From positions 1-55,272 of the forward strand of contig DIWR01000022.1 of the NCBI GenBank assembly GCA_002428495.1: a DNA stretch of 55,272 nt, written 5' to 3'. A program made the translations under genes and the position numbers. The notes under the pieces are model-generated. The model was given only the letters and a program-made list of their open reading frames with translations, searched no databases and was not told where the DNA came from. Below are positions 1 through 6,614 of the stretch, in pieces; the first letter of the stretch is position 1, and the number at the start of each line of letters is the position of its first letter. The stretch is from Synergistaceae bacterium UBA6101 (GTDB lineage: Bacteria; Synergistota; Synergistia; Synergistales; Synergistaceae).

Positions 1-506
1 CATCCCTTCCTGGAATGAAAGAGAGAACAATAACGATCGGAGGGATGTCAAAAAGTTATGCTATGACGGGCTGGCGTATAGGATATGCAATGGGATCCTC
101 CGTTATTCTTAAGGCCATGCAGGTTACGGGGGTGCCACAGACTATAAGCGTGAACACAATGGTCCAGAGAGCCTCTGAATATGCCCTTGATAACTGTGAT
201 GATATCGTGAGAGAGATCTCCTCACTGTTCAGAGATCGTGTGAGTTTTTCATACGAAAAATTCAGGAACTTGCCCGGAATAAAAACAGCGGAGCCAAAAG
301 GGAGCTTTTACCTTTTCCTTGATGTTTCCGAGACAGGCATGGACGGAGAAGAATTCGCCGATAAGGTTCTTAAAGAAGCAGGGGTGGTCACAATACCCGG
401 AGCCTCTTTCGGACCCGGTTGCGGGAATTACGTCAGGATAGCATGCACAGTCCCTGTGGATATGCTCGAAGAAGCATCGCAAAGGATCAGGAATATTTTG
501 GTTTAA
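1..506 (+). CDS. Class I/II PLP aminotransferase, C-terminal part (5' end cut by window)
   Basis: The open frame enters from the left window edge, in frame with position 3, and ends at TAA 504-506. About 168 residues are visible. The motif SKSYAMTGWRIGY near the left edge holds the PLP-binding lysine of aspartate/alanine-type class I aminotransferases. The C-terminal small domain follows, with the conserved arginine region NYVRIACTVP that binds the substrate carboxylate. The N-terminal half lies outside the window, so the start cannot be seen. Enzymes of this group move amino groups between amino acids and 2-oxoacids in the cytoplasm. The exact substrate cannot be fixed from this part. No downstream partner gene is visible on this strand. 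Confidence 0.85.
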   Translation, partial: SLPGMKERTITIGGMSKSYAMTGWRIGYAMGSSVILKAMQVTGVPQTISVNTMVQRASEYALDNCDDIVREISSLFRDRVSFSYEKFRNLPGIKTAEPKGSFYLFLDVSETGMDGEEFADKVLKEAGVVTIPGASFGPGCGNYVRIACTVPVDMLEEASQRIRNILV

Positions 507-545
507 TTTTTTGTCAGGGGGATAAAGAGAAAGGCTGGATCCTTG

Positions 546-619
546 GTGGGAAGTGCCCCACGGCACCGGTTCAGAGGTAAATATCCGTTATAGATCGATT
601 TGCCTTTCTGAACCTGTGC
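546..619. repeat. Two adjacent hairpins downstream of the aminotransferase
   Basis: A short hairpin (GTGGG/CCCAC, 546-561) is followed at once by a 57-nt imperfect palindrome (563-619). The outer arms of the palindrome, GCACCGGTTCAGA and TCTGAACCTGTGC, match with one mismatch, and the inner arms GGTAAAT/ATTTGCC extend the stem. No clear U-tract follows, so it is not a textbook terminator. It may act as a 3'-end stabiliser, a Rho-linked end or a palindromic repeat. The rest of 507-688 holds nothing I can recognise. Confidence 0.5.
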
Positions 620-688
620 TGAAACTGTTTCTTCAAATGTGTCCTTTAAAACTCATATGACGTGGTGCTCTGTTCTAAACTGTCCGAA

Positions 689-808
689 CTATCTTTTCAT
701 GATGATCCGCTCTACAGGCAGTCCGTTTTTCATCTCAACTGCTTCAAAGCGTCCTTCCGGCGTGATCCAGAATGGCATGCCAGAAATGTATACCAATTTA
801 TTGCTCAT
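689..808 (-). CDS. Small conserved-looking protein of 39 residues, function unknown
   Basis: A 39-codon frame reads from ATG at 808-806 to TAG at 691-689. It starts MSNKLVYISGMPFW and ends GLPVERIIMKR. I do not recognise the family. It is taken as real because it has a strong GGAGGTGG ribosome-binding site at normal spacing and a near-consensus promoter (TTGACA, 16-bp spacer, TATAAT) directly upstream. A perfect inverted repeat overlaps the -10 region of that promoter. The protein has no signal peptide or membrane segment. It lies downstream of gpt on the same strand but has its own promoter. The overlapping plus-strand frame has no such signals. Confidence 0.55.
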   Translation of the reverse strand: MSNKLVYISGMPFWITPEGRFEAVEMKNGLPVERIIMKR

Positions 809-832
809 TTTTCCACCTCCTTATACAAAAAG

Positions 833-874
833 TAAACAACCTATATATTATACAGGTTGTTTATTATCTGTCAA
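833..874 (-). promoter_or_regulatory. Promoter with overlapping palindromic operator for the 39-residue gene
   Basis: Read on the minus strand, TTGACA (874-869), a 16-bp spacer and TATAAT (852-847) form an almost perfect sigma-70-type promoter. A perfect inverted repeat, TAAACAACCT at 833-842 and AGGTTGTTTA at 854-863, brackets the -10 box. This geometry suggests repression by a dimeric regulator. No regulator gene is adjacent, so its identity is unknown. Confidence 0.65.
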
Positions 875-907
875 ATTAAGATGGGCAGAGACTCTAGGAA
901 AAAATGC

Positions 908-1399
908 CTACATATCTATGATAGGCTGAATGAATGCTGCGGACGTTTCCGTGTCCCATGGAAAGAGGACCCATGTGTCCTGGCTGACTTCTGTAATAAA
1001 GGTGTCGACCAGAGGACGTCCTTCCGGTTTCGCATAGACTGTGGCGAAGTGCCCCCCAAGAAACATGTCTCTTACGATCTTTGCTGTTTTTCCTGTGTCT
1101 ACGAGGTCATCTATGACAAGCCAGGTCTCGTTGACTCCGACAAGGTCAGGACGTTTCAGGATATTTGCTGCCCCCTGATCTTTGATGGTATAGCTTGAAA
1201 TGCAAATGGTATCTACAAGATGTATGTTAAGTTCCCTTGCAATTATTGCCGCAGGGACCAGACCGCCCCTTGCGACTGTTATTATCCTGCTCCAGTCTTT
1301 CCTCTTATCGAGCAGTTTCCATGAGAGAGCCCTGCAGTCTCTGTGAAGCTGTTCCCACGATACCGGATAATTTTTATTGTAGCGGTCGGAAGCTTTCAT
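908..1399 (-). CDS. gpt: Xanthine-guanine phosphoribosyltransferase
   Basis: The 163-residue protein resembles enterobacterial Gpt along its whole length. Visible landmarks are VARGGLVPA near residue 43, VDTICISSY near 62, the PRPP-binding loop VIDDLVDTGKTA at about 95-107, and the C-terminal KPEGRPLVD and DTWVLFPWD segments. The family joins guanine or xanthine to PRPP in purine salvage, in the cytosol. The length is close to the usual ~150. The start is ATG 1399 with a weak GGGAGAG site upstream. It stands alone on the minus strand, 88 bp beyond the nitrilase-family gene, and may be co-transcribed with it. Preference for xanthine or guanine over hypoxanthine is inferred from similarity. Confidence 0.88.
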   Translation of the reverse strand: MKASDRYNKNYPVSWEQLHRDCRALSWKLLDKRKDWSRIITVARGGLVPAAIIARELNIHLVDTICISSYTIKDQGAANILKRPDLVGVNETWLVIDDLVDTGKTAKIVRDMFLGGHFATVYAKPEGRPLVDTFITEVSQDTWVLFPWDTETSAAFIQPIIDM

Positions 1400-1487
1400 A
1401 TTAAGACTCTCCCTGTAATAGAATTATTTGTCGGAAATTGTACATTCATAATATCGGGTTGTCTATGACCCGTCAGAACCTGCGGGT

Positions 1488-2279
1488 TCAATAGGACTCA
1501 GGTCTCCTCATTTCAAAGACCCTTAGGAAATCCCTGGCTTTTTTGACCTTTGAAGTGTCGATCTCAATGAAGGCGAAGTCTTCTGTCATACCGCCCTGAT
1601 AAAGAACTTCGCCCCATGGATCCACCACCATTGAGTGTCCTCCGAAGAGAGTGCCGTTTGTCGTCCCCACCCTATTGCAGGCTGCCACGAACATCATGTT
1701 CTCTATCGCCCTTGCCTGCAGCAAGGTACACCAGTGGCCGATCCGGGAGACGGGCCATTCCGCAGCGAAAAACTGGAGCTCAGCCCCCTCTGTTGCATAG
1801 CGCCTGGTAAGTTCGCAGAAACGAAGATCATAACAGATAGCAAGAGCTGCCGGGATGTCACCGATATTGAAGAAAGTTCCTTTCTCACCGGGAAGCAGGA
1901 ATTTCTCTTCATCCATCAACGGTATCAGGTGGATCTTGTCATAGCTTGCGACATAATTGCCTAAAGGGTCGATCACCATTGCCCTGTTGGCTGCCCCTTT
2001 ATCGGTAAGCGCGAGTACAGAGCCGCCTGTGAACCAGCATCTGTATTTAAGTGCGAGTTTTCCAAGGAATTCTGCGGCCTGAGAGGCGTCCCTGTCTCCA
2101 TATTTGTGGGATTCTTCTATGACATATCCAACGTCCCAGATCTCAGGGAGGATCACTGCGGTTGGGATGTCAGACTCCACCCACTTTGAGCTGAGCATCC
2201 TTTCGACCTTTTCATAATTGGATCTTCTGTCGCCAACAGCCAGATCGATCTGTGCGATAGCTATACGAAGCAATGACAT
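1488..2279 (-). CDS. Carbon-nitrogen hydrolase (nitrilase superfamily amidase)
   Basis: The 263-residue protein carries the complete nitrilase-superfamily catalytic triad: Glu46 in LPEIWD, Lys115 in YDKIHL and Cys149 in ICYDLRF. Its size and the motif CYDLRFCEL put it with the omega-amidase/YafV/Nit2-like branch, which deaminates omega-amides of 2-oxoacids or hydrolyses small amides, rather than with true nitrilases. It has no signal peptide, so it acts in the cytoplasm. Substrate is not decidable from sequence. It may repair 2-oxoglutaramate, a by-product of transamination, which would suit the amino-acid metabolism suggested by the window. Its neighbours gpt and the DUF3006 gene give no pathway clue. 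Confidence 0.85.
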   Translation of the reverse strand: MSLLRIAIAQIDLAVGDRRSNYEKVERMLSSKWVESDIPTAVILPEIWDVGYVIEESHKYGDRDASQAAEFLGKLALKYRCWFTGGSVLALTDKGAANRAMVIDPLGNYVASYDKIHLIPLMDEEKFLLPGEKGTFFNIGDIPAALAICYDLRFCELTRRYATEGAELQFFAAEWPVSRIGHWCTLLQARAIENMMFVAACNRVGTTNGTLFGGHSMVVDPWGEVLYQGGMTEDFAFIEIDTSKVKKARDFLRVFEMRRPESY

Positions 2280-2386
2280 TATAGAGATCCTCCTTTGGGT
2301 ATCTTTTTTGTCGCCGGAAATGTAATTGATTTAACTTTAAACAAAACATTGAAAAATATCAATACCTGATGGCCTTGTTAAGATTT

Positions 2387-2617
2387 TCAGCCATTGTTTT
2401 CAATTTTTTCCAAGAGTCTCTCCATGGATCTGCGGTAAGATCTTTTGAGCCTCTCTGACTTTTGCAGTGTCATAATGAGCCAGTCCCCTTCTGATGTGCC
2501 CCTTGGGAGCATCCGCACAGGCAGGTCTACAGAAAATGCTTTCTTGCCGATGAGCAGGGTGCATATCTCTTCATTGATCGAATCTACAAAGACCCTTTCT
2601 CTTTTAATAACTGCCAT
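2387..2617 (-). CDS. DUF3006 family small protein
   Basis: The 76-residue protein has the DUF3006 pattern: RVFVDSINEEICTLLIG at the start, followed by a short beta-rich core and a charged C-terminal helix. The function of the family is unknown. It is very often encoded directly after a ComEC-like metallo-beta-lactamase protein, as here. Its start overlaps the end of that gene by 14 bp (2604-2617), so the two are translationally coupled. The pairing suggests an accessory role for the hydrolase. No membrane segment or signal peptide is seen. Confidence 0.8.
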   Translation of the reverse strand: MAVIKRERVFVDSINEEICTLLIGKKAFSVDLPVRMLPRGTSEGDWLIMTLQKSERLKRSYRRSMERLLEKIENNG

Positions 2618-3503
2618 TTTTCCCTACCTCCCTGTTTTGGGGGTACGATATTTTTTCTCCGTCAGAGACTATCCTGATAGTGCCATCCTTTGTGTCCAGC
2701 CTTATAATTCCTGAGGATGAAACAGCACGTACCACCTCTTTGTGGGGATAGCCGTAAGAATTGTTCCTGCCGTAGCTTAATATGATGAAGTAAGGCCTGA
2801 CTTCTTTGAGAAGGCTCATGTCAGTTCCGTTGCTGCTGCCGTGGTGAGATGCTTTCAACACCGCCGCCCGGGGAAGAGGTCTCACAGTTAAGCGCTGTTC
2901 CCTCTCCATGTCGGCCAGCATCAGGAAGTTTGTTCTGCCGTATTTTACATTCAGGACGAGACAGTTGTTGTTTGCATCCCGCTTCGTCCCTCTGATGAGT
3001 TGTGCCGGTGCAATCACCTCTACCAGGACGTCTCCCATCTTTTCTGAATGGCCCCTTTTAGGCCTGCCGAAGGGTATGTTTTTTTTCTGTATCATGCTGT
3101 AAAAATTTTTTTGGAGCGGCGAACTGCTGATAAAGCCCGAATCCCATATTTTGCCTATTTGGAAATTCGACAGTACCCTCCTCATGCCGCCTATGTGGTC
3201 AGAATGAGGGTGGGTCGCGACCAAAAGATCGATTTTTTTGATCCCGAGCTTTTTGAGTTCTTTTACAAGCTTTTTCCCTCCATCCTCAGGACCTGCGTCT
3301 ATTAGTATCGTCTTTCCGTCGGGAAGGACAAAAAGGGAAGAGTCCCCCTGCCCGACATCAAAAGCATAAAAACGGAGCCCTCCGTCAGATTCAGCGACTT
3401 TCGTCCTGCTTGTCCACGCTGCCACGGCAAGCAGACTAATGATCAAGGTAAAAAGAAGGATAAATATTTTTTTGTATTTTCTCTGCAAAAGACCGAAATT
3501 CAA
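2604..3503 (-). CDS. ComEC C-terminal-like metallo-beta-lactamase fold hydrolase, membrane anchored
   Basis: The 299-residue protein has one hydrophobic segment at about residues 12-30 and then a metallo-beta-lactamase domain beginning FYAFDVGQGDS. The metal motif THPHSDHIGG lies at about 97-106 (His98, His100, Asp102, His103), and a later SHHGSSNG motif supplies another ligand. This is the stand-alone form of the ComEC/Rec2 C-terminal domain, without the channel region. The N-terminal anchor implies the domain sits outside the membrane. Related proteins are thought to hydrolyse nucleic acid or phosphodiester substrates, but the true substrate is unknown. It pairs with the overlapping DUF3006 gene. 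The divergent AEC transporter gene starts about 100 bp away. Confidence 0.83.
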   Translation of the reverse strand: MNFGLLQRKYKKIFILLFTLIISLLAVAAWTSRTKVAESDGGLRFYAFDVGQGDSSLFVLPDGKTILIDAGPEDGGKKLVKELKKLGIKKIDLLVATHPHSDHIGGMRRVLSNFQIGKIWDSGFISSSPLQKNFYSMIQKKNIPFGRPKRGHSEKMGDVLVEVIAPAQLIRGTKRDANNNCLVLNVKYGRTNFLMLADMEREQRLTVRPLPRAAVLKASHHGSSNGTDMSLLKEVRPYFIILSYGRNNSYGYPHKEVVRAVSSSGIIRLDTKDGTIRIVSDGEKISYPQNREVGKNGSY

Positions 3504-3607
3504 AATGTCTCTCCTTACTCATCCTTTTTGACGTGCCATAGATTTTACCAAAGATGGCGATAAGGTTATAATCGTCGGAACGCCCTTTACGCGAAAGGAT
3601 GCAGGCA

Positions 3608-4552
3608 ATGTTTGGTTTCGTTCTGGTTTTGCCCCTGATGCTCATAATTATAACCGGTAATCTTCTGAGATCTCGGGGATTTTACAGTGAAAGGGATATC
3701 AAGACCCTTACAAAGACTCTTTACTGGGTAATACTCCCTCCATTGCTTTTCAGGACCACATTTATTTCAGGCAGGGAAGTTCTTGTTCAGCTGGATCTTC
3801 TGACAGGCCTTGCCCTTGCATACATCATTACGATAGCAGTGGCTGCTGCGGGAGCTGTATTTATATATCATAAAGGCAACAGGGAGCGCATTGCTGTCTC
3901 GGTTTTCTCCTCGATAAGGGCAAACAACATATATCTCGGTTTCCCGGTGATAATGCTTGCCATGGGAGAGGCAGGCCTAAGGGATGCTTCGATCTACATC
4001 GCTGTCAGTACGGTGGTCTTCCAGATATTTTCGATAATGTCAGGAGAGGTGGCACTTTACGGCAAATTGGACCTTTCGGGCATCCTTGAAATGCTGAAAA
4101 GGCTTGTCATAAACCCACTGATAATCTCCTGTGTTCTTGGGATCGGCCTCGCAGTGGCAGGGCTGAGCTCTCTCCCACAGGTCATTGATGAAACGATGAA
4201 GCTTATGGGCGGGGCCGCAACGGCCATAGCCCTTCTGGCGTTGGGCGGGACTCTCGATCTTTCTAGGATCAGCAGCATTTACAACATGATAAAGGCCACC
4301 TGGCAGGATTGTCTGATCAAACTCGTAATACACCCCCTTATTTTATGGGGCCTGCTTTTTGCCCTCTCCGTTCCGGAGCCTCTGCTGAAAGTGACAGTAA
4401 TGCTTTCTTCAATGCCCTCAGCTGTCAACTGCTTTATAATGGCGAAAGAGATGAAGATGGACTCGGATTATGCGGCAGACCTTGTCGCCTCAACTACAGT
4501 CCTCGGAATTATATCCATACCTTTGTGGGCTAACCTTCTCGGGATAATATAA
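3608..4552 (+). CDS. AEC (auxin efflux carrier) family transporter
   Basis: This hydrophobic protein of about 314 residues has roughly ten membrane segments in the two repeated halves typical of the AEC family. Characteristic features are the early ILPPLLFRTTF segment, the SIRANNIYLGFPV segment in the middle (FRSNxxFIG-like signature) and MLSSMPSAVNCFIMAKEM near the end. Bacterial members move malate, malonate, amino acids or other organic acids across the inner membrane. The specific substrate is not visible. I prefer the start at 3608, which has AAAGGA at good spacing. An in-frame ATG at 3599 has its Shine-Dalgarno-like bases too close. It is transcribed alone, divergent from the metallo-beta-lactamase gene. 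Confidence 0.8.
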   Translation: MFGFVLVLPLMLIIITGNLLRSRGFYSERDIKTLTKTLYWVILPPLLFRTTFISGREVLVQLDLLTGLALAYIITIAVAAAGAVFIYHKGNRERIAVSVFSSIRANNIYLGFPVIMLAMGEAGLRDASIYIAVSTVVFQIFSIMSGEVALYGKLDLSGILEMLKRLVINPLIISCVLGIGLAVAGLSSLPQVIDETMKLMGGAATAIALLALGGTLDLSRISSIYNMIKATWQDCLIKLVIHPLILWGLLFALSVPEPLLKVTVMLSSMPSAVNCFIMAKEMKMDSDYAADLVASTTVLGIISIPLWANLLGII

Positions 4553-4835
4553 AAGGTCGGGCGAACTGTATTATTGCCTCTTTTGTTTCGAAGGCCGGGT
4601 TGGGCCTGAAAGTTTCTGCGGCGGCCCTGACCACCTTCTGCTTTGCGGGTGAATCGGCGCGCAGGGCATGCTGCACTCTGTTTCCAGGCTGTGAAAGAAT
4701 GGTGTCGGGGATGTCCCTGGGGCTCCGGTTTATGAAATAGACGCCCACGCCCTTTGACCTGATAAGCCTTACAATATGTTCTATCTTCTGCAGGAGCACC
4801 TTCGGCACTTCGTCGAAAAGCAGGACGTGCCTCAT
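4530..4835 (-). pseudogene. Remnant of a DUF853 HerA-like ATPase (YjgR type)
   Basis: About 101 codons survive on the minus strand. They match the C-terminal third of DUF853/YjgR HerA-type ATPases: LLFDEVPKVLL with KIEHIVRLIRSKGVGVYF, then the GNRVQHALRA segment and AETFRPNPAF. The Walker A half, about 300 residues, is absent. The arcC terminator lies immediately upstream at 4855-4894. The tail also breaks down after about residue 85, and the frame runs into the end of the AEC gene. Several usually constant residues are changed (INRSPRDIP where TQNPLDIP is common). I read it as a decayed fragment, not a functional gene. Confidence 0.75.
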
Positions 4836-4854
4836 GAATCCCTTCTTAAAACAA

Positions 4855-4894
4855 AACGGCAGATCCGAAGCCTGCCTGCTCTGGATCTGCCGTT
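4855..4894 (-). terminator. Intrinsic terminator of arcC (possibly bidirectional)
   Basis: Perfect 12-bp arms AACGGCAGATCC (4855-4866) and GGATCTGCCGTT (4883-4894) enclose a 16-nt loop. On the minus strand the stem is followed by TTGTTTT, in the right place 37 bp after the arcC stop codon. On the plus strand ATTTTG follows, so weaker termination in that direction is possible. Confidence 0.85.
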
Positions 4895-4931
4895 ATTTTG
4901 TGCTGACAGGATAATTTGCGCGGTTTTTAAC

Positions 4932-5894
4932 TTATGCCATCGTTATGACTGTTCCCTCATTTCCGTCGAGTGCCTCGACAGCTTTGTAGAGGGAGGTGAT
5001 GATGGCTTTCTTGCCCGGGAATCTTCTTGCAAATTTGATCGCGGCCATCACTTTCGGGAGCATGCTTCCGGGGGCGAAATGCCCCTCTTCAATGTATTTG
5101 ATCGCCTCTGCGACAGTTACATGCGACAAGTCCTGCTGGTTCGGCTTTTTGAAGTTGAGGCTTATCTTGTCGACTTCCGTAAGTATGAGAAGGATGTCGG
5201 TCTCCATGTCCTCTGCGAGTCTCTCCGCAGCAAGATCTTTGTCAATAACTGCGGGAACTCCGGTGAGGGATCCGTCCATGTTCTCTATAACGGGTATCCC
5301 GCCGCCTCCGGCTGTTATGACTATCGTGGAGTCCCAGAGACGTTTGACAGAATCTATCTCGGCTATCCTCTTCGGGGTCGGGGATGCGACTACTCTGCGC
5401 CAGCCTCTGCCCGAATCTTCTTTCACAGTGTATCCTTTTTCTTCAGTGATCTTTTTAGCTTCTTCTTCTGTATAGAACGGGCCGATAGGTTTAGTCGGGT
5501 TCTGGAACGCCTTGTCATCTTCATCTACTATTACCTGTGTGACAAGCGTAACTACCGGAACGTTGCGGTTTCTGTTCCTGAGTGCGTCTCTGAGGCACTG
5601 CTGGATCTGGTAGCCTATGTAGCCCTGGCTCATTGCACCGCAGACGTCGAAGGGCATTGCAGGAAGCTTGGGATTTATCTTTTCCGCTGTTTCCTGGGAA
5701 AGTGTGATATTGCCTACCTGAGGGCCGTTTCCATGGACAACTGCCATCTCATATCCCTTGCAGCTTATATCGGCCAGGTAATCGCAGGTCTTGCGGACGA
5801 CGGCGAGCTGAGCCTCTGCTGTCGGAGGGCCCCCTGCTTCCTGTAAAGCGTTTCCTCCTAGAGCCACAACGACTTTTGTGAATTGTGAGGACAT
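4932..5894 (-). CDS. arcC: Carbamate kinase
   Basis: The 320-residue protein matches carbamate kinase throughout. It has VVALGGNALQEAG near residue 9, VVHGNGPQVGNI near 53, the ITAGGGGIPV motif near 214 and the C-terminal GSMLPKVMAAIKF region. The enzyme makes ATP and carbamate from carbamoyl phosphate and ADP. In anaerobes this is the energy step of arginine, citrulline, agmatine or purine/allantoin breakdown. No arcA, arcB or other carbamoyltransferase is nearby, so the source of carbamoyl phosphate is not shown. Length is typical (~310-320). A TATAAT-like box lies about 40 bp upstream of the ATG, AAGGGGTG serves as ribosome-binding site, and a strong terminator follows the gene. Confidence 0.95.
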   Translation of the reverse strand: MSSQFTKVVVALGGNALQEAGGPPTAEAQLAVVRKTCDYLADISCKGYEMAVVHGNGPQVGNITLSQETAEKINPKLPAMPFDVCGAMSQGYIGYQIQQCLRDALRNRNRNVPVVTLVTQVIVDEDDKAFQNPTKPIGPFYTEEEAKKITEEKGYTVKEDSGRGWRRVVASPTPKRIAEIDSVKRLWDSTIVITAGGGGIPVIENMDGSLTGVPAVIDKDLAAERLAEDMETDILLILTEVDKISLNFKKPNQQDLSHVTVAEAIKYIEEGHFAPGSMLPKVMAAIKFARRFPGKKAIITSLYKAVEALDGNEGTVITMA

Positions 5895-5988
5895 TTACTT
5901 AACACACCCCTTGGATTTCAGATTTATAATAACATTATAAACCAATGATCCATTGGAGTTCAATAATTTTTATGACACTCTGTAATAT

Positions 5989-6594
5989 TTACAATAAAGC
6001 CGCGATCCCGGATACTGAAAAAGCACACCATGCCAGGAGCGCGCCCATTATGAATGATATGGCCCGGCCCTGTTTTGAGAATAAACGCCCCTGGACATCT
6101 CCGAACAGAGACCAGAGAGTGAAGGCCACGGCACAGTTCAATGTCAGGAAAAGTCCGCATAGAAGGAATATCAGCGTGGAATCTGTCCATGGTGCTATGA
6201 AGGAGGACATCGCGGTGAAACCAAAAAGTATGACCTTGGGATTTATAAACTGGAGAGTAAATCCTTCCTTTATTCCCGGAACCTTTTCCTGTCCGGCGTT
6301 CCCTTTTGAGGCAGAAGGTGTTTTAGGAAAGGCTATTTTCCATGCAAGCCAAAAGAGATAGATCGAACCTATGCCCCTTAGCCACGGAAGCACCTTCGGG
6401 ATGAAAGCGCCTATAAAAAGATTCCCGACAGCGTTCAGCATCATCACAGCAAAGAGCCCCACTGTCATGCCTGTCATAAGTGGTATAGTTTTTCTGAATC
6501 CAAATAGCCGGGCTGTATTCATAGCTAAAATAATATTTGGTCCCGGCGTGTAGCAGGCTGCCAAAACAAAAGAGAGAAAGGGGATCCACTGCAT
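5989..6594 (-). CDS. LysE/RhtB family amino-acid exporter
   Basis: This 201-residue inner-membrane protein has about six hydrophobic segments. The family signature TPGPNIILAMNTARLFGFRK sits at about residues 17-36, and the FINPKVILFG element near 117. Family members export amino acids such as lysine, threonine, homoserine or cysteine by proton exchange. The residue type cannot be told from sequence. The start is 20 bp beyond the stop of the oligoendopeptidase gene on the same strand. This suggests a peptide-use operon in which the exporter relieves amino-acid overload after peptide hydrolysis, which is an inference from context. Confidence 0.85.
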   Translation of the reverse strand: MQWIPFLSFVLAACYTPGPNIILAMNTARLFGFRKTIPLMTGMTVGLFAVMMLNAVGNLFIGAFIPKVLPWLRGIGSIYLFWLAWKIAFPKTPSASKGNAGQEKVPGIKEGFTLQFINPKVILFGFTAMSSFIAPWTDSTLIFLLCGLFLTLNCAVAFTLWSLFGDVQGRLFSKQGRAISFIMGALLAWCAFSVSGIAALL

Positions 6595-6614
6595 ATCCTG
6601 TACTCTGAAGGCTG

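Noticed and set aside
4776..5846. A 356-codon open frame on the plus strand opposite arcC
   Set aside because: It is the antisense of a clear carbamate kinase gene, has no family likeness and no ribosome-binding site. Long antisense frames are common opposite codon-biased genes.
4932..5894. Arginine deiminase operon
   Set aside because: Only arcC is present. No arcA, arcB or arginine/ornithine antiporter flanks it.
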